From Agromyces agglutinans (GTDB taxonomy: Bacteria > Actinomycetota > Actinomycetes > Actinomycetales > Microbacteriaceae), in contig NZ_WJIF01000007.1 of the NCBI RefSeq assembly GCF_009647605.1, positions 49,149-113,148 on the forward strand: a stretch of 64,000 nt of DNA, given 5' to 3'. The notes below the pieces were generated by a model. The model searched no databases and was not told the origin of the DNA. It saw only the letters and a list, made by a program, of their open reading frames with translations. A program made the translations under genes and the position numbers. This document shows, one piece after another, positions 50,733-59,537 of this stretch (positions within the stretch are counted from its first letter, which is position 1; each line of letters starts with the position of its first letter).

Positions 50733-53700
50733 ATGTCCGGTTCCATCACTCGTGCGCTCGCGGTCGCGGCGAGCGCGGCACTCGTCGCGACCGTGTCGGT
50801 CGCGATGGTCGCGGGGCCGACAGCGCCCGCGGAGCCGGCGGCGGCCGACGGGATGAGCGTCTCGTGCTACAACGGCATCTTCGACGGGTGGTACGCCAAC
50901 CCGTACGTGGGGGCTACCGGCGACAGCTACGATCGCGACGCCGAGGCGCTCGAGGCGGCGCCTTCGTTCACGAGTCCACCGCGTTACGAGCAGGTTCGAA
51001 CGGTGAGTTCGACCGACTCCGTGCTGGCGAACGACTACCAGTACATCGATCTCTTGGGAGAGACCCGGTCTCCCGTCCAGCGTTGGGGCGCGGTCGCTCA
51101 CCTCTGGGACGGCCCCGACCATGCGAAATCCTTCACGCTCAATCCCGACGGCACGTTCGTCTGGGTTCCGCAGGACGGCTATTGGGGCGGCGATTCGTTC
51201 CAGTACGTCTACAGCGACGACGTCGCGGGCTCGCCGTGCTCGAACGTCGCGACGGTGACGATCAAGCCCGCGACGCTCGCGCGGTTGGTGGATGACGCAT
51301 TCGTCGGATACCGGGACGAACCGCTGCGGGTCGGCAAGCTCGTCTGCGGGATCTACTGCGGCGTGCTCGAGAACGACCTGAACTGGAGCGGCGACAACGC
51401 CTACGGATGGGGAGCGTACACGGCGCAGATCACCAGGGTCGCGGTCCAGGGGCCGGGAGGCGGATGGAACGTGCAGCCCCTTTCGAACTTCACCTCCCAG
51501 ACCACGTTCCGCGGCGGCACGGTCTCGCAAGTGGGCGCCAACGGGTCCTTCGTCTACACGCCGCCACCCGGCTTCGTCGGCACCGACACCTTCCTGTACC
51601 ACGCCGCGAGCCTTCCCAAGTACGAACCGGATGCGATCGGCGCCGTCCTGCTGTTCGGCGAGCGGTATGCGCGCGTCACCATCACCATCAAGGAGCCGTG
51701 GGTCCCCGAACTGCCGCGGCCGGCCGAAGACGGCTTCGTCACCGACGAGGACGCGTCGATCACCCTCACCTCGGCCGACCTGCTCGGCAACGACGTCAAC
51801 ACCAACTACGTGCGGACGGTGAGCGGGGCCACGGTCAGCGGTCAGACGCCGATCCGAACGGCGCACGGCCGGCTCGACCTCGCCTGGCGCGACGTCATCC
51901 CAGGGGTCCCGCTGTATCAGGTCATCACGGGCCTGACCTACACGCCCGACCCCGACTTCACCGGGGTCGACCGCTTCCGCTACACCGGCTCGGATGCCCC
52001 GTTCGACGGCTCGCTCGCCGATGGTGGGGTCGTCTTCGAGGTCGCCCCGACCCCTGACGCGCCGGTCGCGCGAGACGACCTCGTCACCACGCTCGAGGAC
52101 CGCGAGATCACGATCGACCTCGTCGCGAACGACACCGATGCCGACGGCGACTTCGCTCCCGAGACGACGGACTTCGACGACGAGTACCCCGGCGGAGGAT
52201 CGACCTGGCACGGCGTCTGGACGCTCCAGGGCGACGGGAGTGTGCACTACGTCCCCGACCCCGAGTTCACGGGCGAGGCGGTCTACCGGTATGTGACCGG
52301 CGACGCCGCCGGTCACCGCGTTCGCGCCAAGGCGGTCGTGACTGTCACGGCTGATGACGCTGTCGATGACGCGTACGAGACGGCCGAGGATGCCGCCCTG
52401 TCGGTCTCCGCCGACGGCGGCGTGCTCGCCAACGACGACCCGGAGGCGGTCGCCGACGCACCTGTCGTCACCGCGGCGCCGACGCACGGCGCCGTCGATC
52501 TCGCCGCCGACGGCTCGTTCACCTACGAACCGGCAGCGGACTTCAGCGGCACCGACTCGTTCACCTACGAAGCCGGCGGCGACAGCGGCGTCGCCACGAT
52601 CACGGTCGCACCGGTCAACGACGAGCCCACGGTCGCCCTGCGACCGTGGTGCGACCGCGCGATCGCCGGCATCGTCTGCATCCAGGACGAGGACGAGCGG
52701 GACGTCATCGAGGGCGGCACCGTCGAGCTGCGCGGCTCCATCGCCGACCCCGAGAAGGATGTCGGCACGTACGCGATCGAGTGGGGCGACGGGTCGACGA
52801 CGACTGGCGCGTATCCCTGCTCGGACGAGGAAGCCGCCTGCCCGTTCACGGAGGAACCGACGTGGAGCACCGGCTGCCTCGGCGACTGCCCGCAGTACGA
52901 CGGCCCCCTCTACTTCGCCTTCGAGCACCGCTACGCCGACGACCCGAGCGGCTCCGGCAACGGCGTGACGATCGAGTTCGGGGTGCGCGACACCGGTGAC
53001 GGCCCGGTCGCCGCCGCTTCGGGGGGTGCGCGAGTGGCGAATTCCCCGCCGCAGCTCTTCATTCCGACGACACCCCTGACGGGCGTGCCGGGTGAACCGG
53101 TGACGCTCGCCGGAACGATCGCCGACCCGGGCTTCGACACCGAGGCGATCACCATCGACTGGGGCGACGGCAGCGAGCCGACCGAGCTGAGTGCACGATG
53201 CGACGCCCTCGCCGCCGACCCGGTCTGCCCGACCCCCTCGCTCCAGCCGGCCGACTGCGCGACCCAGGCCACGGCCTCGGCCGCATGCGGCGACTTCGCC
53301 GTGCAGCACACGTACGCCACGGGCGGGTCGAAGGCGATCTCGGTCACCGCGATCGACGACGACGGCGCGGTCGCGAACGCGGAGGCATCCGCCGAGATCA
53401 CGTGGGTGAACTCCCCGCCGAGCGCGTCGAGTCCGGCCATCGACGCCGCCGAGGACCACCCGCGCACGCTCGACCTCGCGGAACTCGTCGACGACCTCGA
53501 GACGGCCGACGCCGACCTCGTCTACGAGTTGACGAGCCTTCCGGCGAGGGGCACAGCGGTGCTCGACGGCTCGGTCGTCACGTTCACGCCGATCGCCGAC
53601 GCCCACGGCCTCGACGGATTCGGCTACCGCGTCACCGATCGCGGCGCGCCCGACGCCTGCGGCGCTCCGGGCGACGAGTGCGCCGCGCCGCTCTCGGCAG

Positions 53701-55085
53701 AGGGCCGGGTGGTCCTCGACCTCGTCGCGATCAACGACGCTCCGTCGTTCACGGCGGGCGACGACCAGGACGCCGTCGCCGACGGCCAGCCGCGCACCAT
53801 GGCCGGCTGGGCGACGGCCGCATCGGCCGGCCCCGCCGACGAGTCCGGGCAGGGGCTGCACTTCGAGGTCGTCGTCGATGATCCCTCGCTGTTCGCCCCT
53901 GACGGGCAACCCTCGGTCGCGGCTGACGGCACACTGACGTTCACGCCCGTCGCGACCGGCACCGCCGCCGTCACGGTCATGCTGGTCGACGACGGGCCGT
54001 CGGCCCCGCCGCACCGATCGCGGAGCCTCGCGGCCTCGTTCTCGATCGAGATCGCCTCGCCCAACCTGCCGCCCGTGATCACCGCGCCGGCAGCGCGGTC
54101 GCTCGTGTACTCGGATGCCTCGTCGACGTCGTTCACGGCGACCGACCCCGAGGACGGCACGACCGGGCTGACGATCACGGCCTCCGGCCTGCCCGCCGGA
54201 CTCGCGCTCACGGCGGGAGCGGCACCGACGCTCGCCGGCGTCGTCACCGCGGTACCCGGCACGTATCCCGTGGTGCTGCGGGCGTGCGACGCGCAGGGCG
54301 CGTGCGCCGAGGCATCCGTCGCGATCACGGTCGCCGCGGAGCGGGCAACCGTGCGCATCACGTCGCCGAGCGGGCCGATCGCCGCGCCGGTGGACGGCAC
54401 CGCGCCGGCGTTCACCGTGACCGCAGTCGTGTCGGAGGACGCCGACGGCAGCCCGGGCGACCTGGGCAGGATCACGCCCGCCGACGTGCGGGTGACCCTC
54501 ACTCCCGCCGCCGGGCCCGCCGCGACCTGCACGCCGCTCATCGGCACCGTGGTGCCCGGGACGACGGGCCGACCCGGCACGGTGACCGTGACCTGCCGGT
54601 TCGCGGCCGGAACGGCGCCCGGCACGCCGGAGCTCCGGGTCGCCGTCGGCGGATCGTTCGCCGGTTCGACGGTGACGAGGCCCGTCATCGCCGAACCGCC
54701 CAACGGCGCCGCCGTGACGACGCTCGCCAACGGGAACACGGCGGAGTTCCGCTTCCGGCTCCCGACGATCGCCCCGATCGGGGTGCTGCCGCGCGCCGCC
54801 GAGCTCACCTACCTCGAGCGGCGACCCAACGGGGCCCTCGTGACCTCGATGACCGCGACGAGCGTGTTGGCGTACGCGGTCACCGGTCCCGCGAGCGAAC
54901 GTCGCCTGGTGGTCACGGGCCTCGCGACGCTCGACGGGCGGCGCGGTCAGCTCTTCGTCGCGACGATGGTCGACCGCGGGGCAGGCATCGGCGACTCGTA
55001 CCAGCACGTCGTGTCGCTGCGCAGCCGAAGCCAGGTCTCGCTCACCGGGCTCCCCGGCGACAGCCTGACGCTGCCCCCGAGATGA
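50733..55085 (+). CDS. Giant secreted Ig/cadherin/PKD-like protein
   Basis: This 1450-residue protein has a signal peptide (about 38 residues, ...AAALVATVSVAMVAG... ending near AAADG) and then many beta-sandwich domains. Repeated VLANDxx and NDxDxDGD segments with GTFTYxPxxxFxGxDxFxY resemble VCBS/cadherin-like and bacterial Ig-like repeats (residues about 90-630). Two WGDGS segments are PKD-like (about 690-900). Further Ig-like domains follow to about 1270. There is no LPXTG motif, transmembrane anchor or catalytic motif. Several paired cysteines (for example CxGxCPQY) suggest disulfides. It is probably a large adhesin or extracellular matrix protein. GGAGG precedes the ATG at 50733. Confidence 0.85.
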   Translation: MSGSITRALAVAASAALVATVSVAMVAGPTAPAEPAAADGMSVSCYNGIFDGWYANPYVGATGDSYDRDAEALEAAPSFTSPPRYEQVRTVSSTDSVLANDYQYIDLLGETRSPVQRWGAVAHLWDGPDHAKSFTLNPDGTFVWVPQDGYWGGDSFQYVYSDDVAGSPCSNVATVTIKPATLARLVDDAFVGYRDEPLRVGKLVCGIYCGVLENDLNWSGDNAYGWGAYTAQITRVAVQGPGGGWNVQPLSNFTSQTTFRGGTVSQVGANGSFVYTPPPGFVGTDTFLYHAASLPKYEPDAIGAVLLFGERYARVTITIKEPWVPELPRPAEDGFVTDEDASITLTSADLLGNDVNTNYVRTVSGATVSGQTPIRTAHGRLDLAWRDVIPGVPLYQVITGLTYTPDPDFTGVDRFRYTGSDAPFDGSLADGGVVFEVAPTPDAPVARDDLVTTLEDREITIDLVANDTDADGDFAPETTDFDDEYPGGGSTWHGVWTLQGDGSVHYVPDPEFTGEAVYRYVTGDAAGHRVRAKAVVTVTADDAVDDAYETAEDAALSVSADGGVLANDDPEAVADAPVVTAAPTHGAVDLAADGSFTYEPAADFSGTDSFTYEAGGDSGVATITVAPVNDEPTVALRPWCDRAIAGIVCIQDEDERDVIEGGTVELRGSIADPEKDVGTYAIEWGDGSTTTGAYPCSDEEAACPFTEEPTWSTGCLGDCPQYDGPLYFAFEHRYADDPSGSGNGVTIEFGVRDTGDGPVAAASGGARVANSPPQLFIPTTPLTGVPGEPVTLAGTIADPGFDTEAITIDWGDGSEPTELSARCDALAADPVCPTPSLQPADCATQATASAACGDFAVQHTYATGGSKAISVTAIDDDGAVANAEASAEITWVNSPPSASSPAIDAAEDHPRTLDLAELVDDLETADADLVYELTSLPARGTAVLDGSVVTFTPIADAHGLDGFGYRVTDRGAPDACGAPGDECAAPLSAEGRVVLDLVAINDAPSFTAGDDQDAVADGQPRTMAGWATAASAGPADESGQGLHFEVVVDDPSLFAPDGQPSVAADGTLTFTPVATGTAAVTVMLVDDGPSAPPHRSRSLAASFSIEIASPNLPPVITAPAARSLVYSDASSTSFTATDPEDGTTGLTITASGLPAGLALTAGAAPTLAGVVTAVPGTYPVVLRACDAQGACAEASVAITVAAERATVRITSPSGPIAAPVDGTAPAFTVTAVVSEDADGSPGDLGRITPADVRVTLTPAAGPAATCTPLIGTVVPGTTGRPGTVTVTCRFAAGTAPGTPELRVAVGGSFAGSTVTRPVIAEPPNGAAVTTLANGNTAEFRFRLPTIAPIGVLPRAAELTYLERRPNGALVTSMTATSVLAYAVTGPASERRLVVTGLATLDGRRGQLFVATMVDRGAGIGDSYQHVVSLRSRSQVSLTGLPGDSLTLPPR

Positions 55086-55107
55086 CGGCCGGCCGATGCC
55101 GAAGCGG

Positions 55108-55146
55108 GCGGATGCCCCGGGCGCGAAGCGCACCCGAGGCATCCGC
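55108..55146. terminator. Bidirectional terminator between the Ig-like protein and GH32 genes
   Basis: GCGGATGCC (55108-55116) pairs with GGCATCCGC (55138-55146), with further partial pairing inside. It lies between the convergent stops at 55085 and 55194. Confidence 0.75.
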
Positions 55147-55193
55147 CGCGTCGCGGCTGGACCCGCCGGCCGCTCGCGCCCGTCAGGCAGCGG

Positions 55194-58100
55194 TCATCGC
55201 GAGACCTTCACCGTGACCGGCGCACTCGTGGTGACCCCGGCGGCGTTGCGGAACTCCACGGTGTACGCGTAGGCCCCCTTCGGCTTGCCGGCGACCTCGA
55301 GCGTCGCGCGCTGCGCGCCGGGGGTCGCCGCCGCGAGCTCGCCCTCGCCGACGACGCGGCCGTCCTCGAGGAAGGCGTACGAGGTCGCGTTCTGACCCCA
55401 CCACAGGTTGGCCGTGAGGGTGTAGCCGCCGTCACCGTCACGGTTGTCGTGGCTCAGCACCGGCACGGAGGGATTCGCGTCGCGCACCGTGACCGTGAGC
55501 GGCTTCGTCGGGGTCGTCCCCTTCGAGTTCAGGAGCTCCCCGACGAAGGTGTACGTGCCGTTGCCGAGCCCCTGCACCGGCACGACCACGCGCTGGGCCC
55601 TCGGCGTCTGCGGCGAGAGCCGCTCGGTGTGGACGAGCTCGCCGTCCTGATAGAGCTTGAACAGGCTCGCGTTCTCACCCCACCAGAGGTTCATCGTGAC
55701 GTCGAAGTCGCCGTCGCGCAGGCCCGTGTCCCACCCGTTGTCCGAGGAGAGCCCCCCGGCGCCCGGTGCGGCGGTGGCGCCGTCGTCGGTCGGCACCTCT
55801 GGGGCGAACATCGCCGGTTCGAGCGGCGTCACGGTGAGCGAGACGAGCTCGGCGGCGCCGCCCTCGGCCCACAGGCCGAGGTCGTCGGCGCCCGCGTTCG
55901 GGAACACCTGGTCGGTGATCGTCGCACGGCCGTCGGCCGAGAAGACCTCGACCGAGGACCGGTCCACGTACACCGTGACCGCGAGCCGGCCGTCCTCGAG
56001 GGCGACCGGGGCGTCGTCGAGCGAGGCGAACGCGGGGTGGAACTCGGTGTTCCCCGAGGACCGCCGGTCGACGAAGAGGCGACCGGCGGCCGTGTCGTAG
56101 CCGATGCGCGTCGACGCCTCGCCATCGCCGAGGACGCTGAGCCCGAACGCGTCGGCGTCGCCCGGCTCGAACACGGCGTCGACCTTCAGCACGTCGCCCT
56201 CGACCTCGTCGAGGGTCGCGGCGCCCTCCTCGATGCCGCGCGCACCGACGGTCACCGCGTCATCGGCTCGCAGGAGGGACTCGATCTCCGGCACGACCCG
56301 CTGCACGAGTCGCGGCCCGCGGTCCGTCGATGCGAGCGCGACCTCGCGCGGCAGCGCGTTCGCGCTGCGCCAGGAGCCGGTCGGGATGTCGTTCGCGTAG
56401 TCCCAGTTGTTCATCCAGCCGAGCATCACGCGTCGATCGTCGGGGGCGTTCGAGAACGAGACCGTCGCGTAGTAGTCCCGGCCCCAGTCGAGCCAGTCGT
56501 AGCGCTCGTTGCGGGGCGCGGCCGCGACGTCGGAGAACATCACCTGGTCGACGAGCACGTGTCCCCAGCCGAACCGGTTGTTGTCGACGATGCGAACGGA
56601 TGCCTCGCGCCCGGCGAACTCCGCGACGTCCCAGCTCACCCAGTCGAGGTTCTCGCTGTTGCGTCCGGTGGCCGTGCGCACGACCTCGCCGTCGACGACG
56701 AGGTTCACGCTCGTCTCGTCGGTTCGCGGCTGCGCCGGCTCGGCGCCGAGCACGAGGTGGTCGAGCGTGAGGTGGCCCCAGCCGCCGTTCGTGTCGTCGT
56801 GCAGTTGGAACTGCGCGTCGCGTCCGGCGAACTCCGAGACGTCCCACGCCTTCCACTGGAGCGCCCCGCCGTCGGCGCCGGTGGCCGTGCGCACGATCTC
56901 GCCGTCGACGATCAGGCGCGCCTCGAGCGTGCCGTCGAGTCGCTTGCCGCCGCCGAGCAGGAAGCTCAGGTGGTCTTCGCCCGGCTGGATGGCGAACACC
57001 GGCGAGGTGACGTCGCCGACGTTGTCGTCGCCCCTGGGCCCGGCCTCGAAGAGGTTGATCCGCTTCTGTCCGAGGTAGTAATCGCCGCCCTGTGTGGACG
57101 GGCTGCGGCTCGGGTCGGTCGCGAAGTCGCCGGTGGCCACCCAGCCGGTGTCGGCCAGCGTGGTGCCGTCGGAGAACTCGAACCCGTCGAACAGCAGACG
57201 CCCGGCGGGCGGCTCGTTGTCGAGCCGGGCGCCGTCGACGTGCGGGTGGTTGCCGCCGCCGACCAGCAGGTTCACGTAGTCCTGCTCGATCGTGAAGGCG
57301 GGGGATTCCATGCTGCCGACGGGCCAGTCGTGGCCGGTGAAGCCGTTCACCAGCCCGGCGCCGACGAAGCCCGTCACCGGGTTCTGGCCGGGCAGGGTGC
57401 CCGCGGCGGGGGCGTCGGTCCACGGGCCGTTCGCCTCGTGGCCCGGCTCGTTCGACACCTGCCAGCCCTCGTAGTCGCCGCCGTCGAAGCCCGCGAACAG
57501 CTCGCCCGCAGGCACCTCGTCGTCGGCGACGGTGCTCTCCGACGTGAAGGTCGTGCCGTCGAACTCGCCGACGAAGTACTGCCCGCCCGAGCCGCCGGCC
57601 GGTGCGCCCGGGTTCAGATTGACGACCATCACCCACTTGGTGTTCGCGGGATCGCCGTCGACGGCGAGCGGGAAGAGGTCGGGGCACTCCCAGATGCCGC
57701 CGGTCGCGTTGGCCGGACCGAAGTCGCTGAGGTGCGTCCAGGTCTTGAGGTCGTCGCTGCGCGCGAGCACCACCTGGTACTGCAGTGCCTCGACGGCGAC
57801 CATGACCCAGTACGACTCGCCCGTCTCGGGATTCGTGTGGCGGAACACCTTCGGGTCGCGGAAGTTCGCGGACCCGCGGTCGTAGACGGGGTTGCCCTCG
57901 TACTTCGTCCAGGTCTGCCCGTGGTCGGTGCTGTACGCGAGCGACTGCGCCTGGCGACCGGCGAGCGTCGGATGCGCCGCCGTGTACGCGCTCGTGTAGA
58001 CCGCGACCATCGGCGGGTTCTCGGCCGTGCCGAACCCGCTGGTGTTCTCCTCGTCGACCACGATCGAGCCCGAGAAGATGTCCTCGATCGAGACGCCGTT

Positions 58101-58439
58101 CTCGTCGAAGGTCTGCGGGATCGCGAGCGGCTGCTCCTCCCAGTGCAGGAGGTCGTCGCTCGTGGCGTGCCCCCAGCTCATGTTGCCCCAGCGGGTGCCC
58201 GACGGGTTGTGCTGGAAGTACAGGTGCCACGTGCCGTCTTCGTAGACGAGTCCGTTGGGGTCGTTCATCCAGTTGCGCTCGGGTGAGAAGTGCACCGCCG
58301 GCCGGTACTGCTCAGTGGCCGGATCCGATGCCGGATCCTCGGCGGATGCCGCCGCGGCCGGGCCTCCGAGGAGGGAGGCGGTGAGTGCGGCGATGGCGGC
58401 GCTCGCCGCCGCCATCCTTCGCGCTGATATCGTCGTCAT
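55194..58439 (-). CDS. Secreted GH32 fructanase with nested CBM66-like modules
   Basis: This 1081-residue protein has a signal peptide (residues 1-33), then the GH32 five-bladed propeller with nucleophile Asp60 (WMNDPNG), RDP (194-196) and acid/base Glu251 (WECPDLF). The propeller is interrupted at about residue 316. The insert (316-637) looks like a CBM66-type module that is itself split by a second one. The first half of module A (316-418) has TLPGQNPVTGFVG and LLVGGGNHPH. Module B (about 417-575) has SPVFAIQPGEDHLSFLLGGG and GWGHLTLDHLVLG. The second half of module A (576-637) has TATGRNSENLDWVSWDVAEF and GWGHVLVDQVMFS. The propeller then resumes (YDWLDWGRDYYA). A GH32 C-terminal sandwich and two chitinase-A-N-like domains (NLWWGENAS, NLWWGQNAT) follow. 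It would cut levan or inulin outside the cell. AAAGG precedes the ATG. Confidence 0.9.
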   Translation of the reverse strand: MTTISARRMAAASAAIAALTASLLGGPAAAASAEDPASDPATEQYRPAVHFSPERNWMNDPNGLVYEDGTWHLYFQHNPSGTRWGNMSWGHATSDDLLHWEEQPLAIPQTFDENGVSIEDIFSGSIVVDEENTSGFGTAENPPMVAVYTSAYTAAHPTLAGRQAQSLAYSTDHGQTWTKYEGNPVYDRGSANFRDPKVFRHTNPETGESYWVMVAVEALQYQVVLARSDDLKTWTHLSDFGPANATGGIWECPDLFPLAVDGDPANTKWVMVVNLNPGAPAGGSGGQYFVGEFDGTTFTSESTVADDEVPAGELFAGFDGGDYEGWQVSNEPGHEANGPWTDAPAAGTLPGQNPVTGFVGAGLVNGFTGHDWPVGSMESPAFTIEQDYVNLLVGGGNHPHVDGARLDNEPPAGRLLFDGFEFSDGTTLADTGWVATGDFATDPSRSPSTQGGDYYLGQKRINLFEAGPRGDDNVGDVTSPVFAIQPGEDHLSFLLGGGKRLDGTLEARLIVDGEIVRTATGADGGALQWKAWDVSEFAGRDAQFQLHDDTNGGWGHLTLDHLVLGAEPAQPRTDETSVNLVVDGEVVRTATGRNSENLDWVSWDVAEFAGREASVRIVDNNRFGWGHVLVDQVMFSDVAAAPRNERYDWLDWGRDYYATVSFSNAPDDRRVMLGWMNNWDYANDIPTGSWRSANALPREVALASTDRGPRLVQRVVPEIESLLRADDAVTVGARGIEEGAATLDEVEGDVLKVDAVFEPGDADAFGLSVLGDGEASTRIGYDTAAGRLFVDRRSSGNTEFHPAFASLDDAPVALEDGRLAVTVYVDRSSVEVFSADGRATITDQVFPNAGADDLGLWAEGGAAELVSLTVTPLEPAMFAPEVPTDDGATAAPGAGGLSSDNGWDTGLRDGDFDVTMNLWWGENASLFKLYQDGELVHTERLSPQTPRAQRVVVPVQGLGNGTYTFVGELLNSKGTTPTKPLTVTVRDANPSVPVLSHDNRDGDGGYTLTANLWWGQNATSYAFLEDGRVVGEGELAAATPGAQRATLEVAGKPKGAYAYTVEFRNAAGVTTSAPVTVKVSR

Positions 58440-58462
58440 CGATCGATTCGCCTTTCATCGCG

Positions 58463-58481
58463 TAGCTCTCGAGGAGAGCTA
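58463..58481. repeat. Inverted repeat TAGCTCTC-GAG-GAGAGCTA
   Basis: Perfect 8-base arms lie between the LacI operator and the GH32 start, so they would be in the 5' leader of the fructanase mRNA. The role is unknown; it may be an additional regulator site or a protective hairpin. Confidence 0.5.
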
Positions 58482-58495
58482 TGACATCGTTGTCA
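58482..58495. promoter_or_regulatory. LacI-type operator upstream of the GH32 gene
   Basis: TGACATCGTTGTCA is a perfect TGACA-N4-TGTCA dyad, 43 bases upstream of the fructanase ATG. An identical copy lies upstream of the ABC transporter (60708), and a variant lies at the LacI start (60627). Confidence 0.8.
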
Positions 58496-58547
58496 GGTAG
58501 ACGAGCGCGACACTACGCAGTGTCCGACGGACAATGCAAGCCCTCGG

Positions 58548-59537
58548 TCAGCTCGCGGCGACCGGCGCCTCCGACGGCCGGCGCAGCAGGGCGCCCTCAC
58601 GTCGAACGGTCGCGGCCGCGATCGCCATGGCCTCGCCGAGCACGTTCGACCAGGCCGCCTCCGACCCGGGCATCCCGTCGACCGCGATGCGGTGCACGAC
58701 GGCCGACAGGGTCGCATCGCCGGCGCCCATCGTGTCGACGACCGGGCCGGGCAGGTCGACGATGCCGGCGCGGATCTCGAGGTCGCGGTGGTGCACGCGA
58801 GCACCGTCGCGGCCGGCGGTCGCGAGGACCGCGGGCCCGGAGACGGGTCCGGCCGCAGGCGCCTCCGCACCCGATCGGAGCCGCGCGACGAACGCGTCGA
58901 GCGGCGCCTCGAGCAGCAGCGCGGCATCCTCGTCGCCGACCTTGACGAGCAGCGCCTCGCTCGCGAGCCGCTCGAAGCCCCGAAGGAACCCGTCGCGGTC
59001 GTGCAGCATGCCCGAGCGCGGGTTCGCGTCGATGACGAGCCGCTCGCGCGGGCGATCGACGGCGTGGCGCAGCGCGGTCGCCTGCCGGGCGTCGTCGAAC
59101 GGGAAGCAGCTGACGACGACCAGGTCGGCCGAGTCGAGGGCCGCACGAGCCTCGTCGTCGAACGCGATGCGTCGTTGCCGGGCCGCATCGTTGAACTCGT
59201 ACCGCGGTTCGCCGCCCTCGGTGCGATCGGAGACGGCGCGCGACGTGCCCGCGGGCGAGGGGCTCGCGACCAGTCGCACCCGGTGGTCGGCGAGGTACCG
59301 GCGGATGCGGTCGCCGGGCTCGTCGTCGCCGACCATCGCGAGGAGCGTCACCTCCTCGCCGAGGAGGGCGAGGCCGACCGCGACGTTGAGCGCGGCGCCG
59401 CCGACGAACTCGCGGACCCCCGATGGGCCGCGAAGCTCGTCGATGAGCGCGTCGCCGATGACGACGACGCGGGGCGGACTGGCACGGGGCGGGCGGGCAC
59501 CGGGCTGGCGAGCGCCGGGCGCCACCTCGGGCCTCAC
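58548..59537 (-). CDS. PfkB-family carbohydrate kinase, probable fructokinase
   Basis: This 329-residue kinase has the ribokinase-family signatures GDALIDEL, GGAALNVAVGLALLG near the N-terminus and the anion hole DTMGAGDATLS with the catalytic Asp near the C-terminus. The GTG start at 59537 overlaps the LacI stop (GTGA), so both are in one operon. It is next to a secreted GH32 enzyme and a sugar ABC transporter, so it most likely phosphorylates fructose entering the cell. Ribose or another sugar cannot be excluded. Confidence 0.9.
   Translation of the reverse strand: MRPEVAPGARQPGARPPRASPPRVVVIGDALIDELRGPSGVREFVGGAALNVAVGLALLGEEVTLLAMVGDDEPGDRIRRYLADHRVRLVASPSPAGTSRAVSDRTEGGEPRYEFNDAARQRRIAFDDEARAALDSADLVVVSCFPFDDARQATALRHAVDRPRERLVIDANPRSGMLHDRDGFLRGFERLASEALLVKVGDEDAALLLEAPLDAFVARLRSGAEAPAAGPVSGPAVLATAGRDGARVHHRDLEIRAGIVDLPGPVVDTMGAGDATLSAVVHRIAVDGMPGSEAAWSNVLGEAMAIAAATVRREGALLRRPSEAPVAAS

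Noticed and set aside
50481..55142. 1553-codon minus-strand frame opposite the Ig-like protein
   Set aside because: It is an antisense frame of a G/C-rich gene, made of Arg/Gly/Asp runs, without a signal or domain. The plus-strand gene has a signal peptide, repeats and ribosome-binding site.
55449..58286. 945-codon plus-strand frame opposite the GH32 gene
   Set aside because: It has a shadow composition, while the GH32 motifs on the minus strand are unambiguous.
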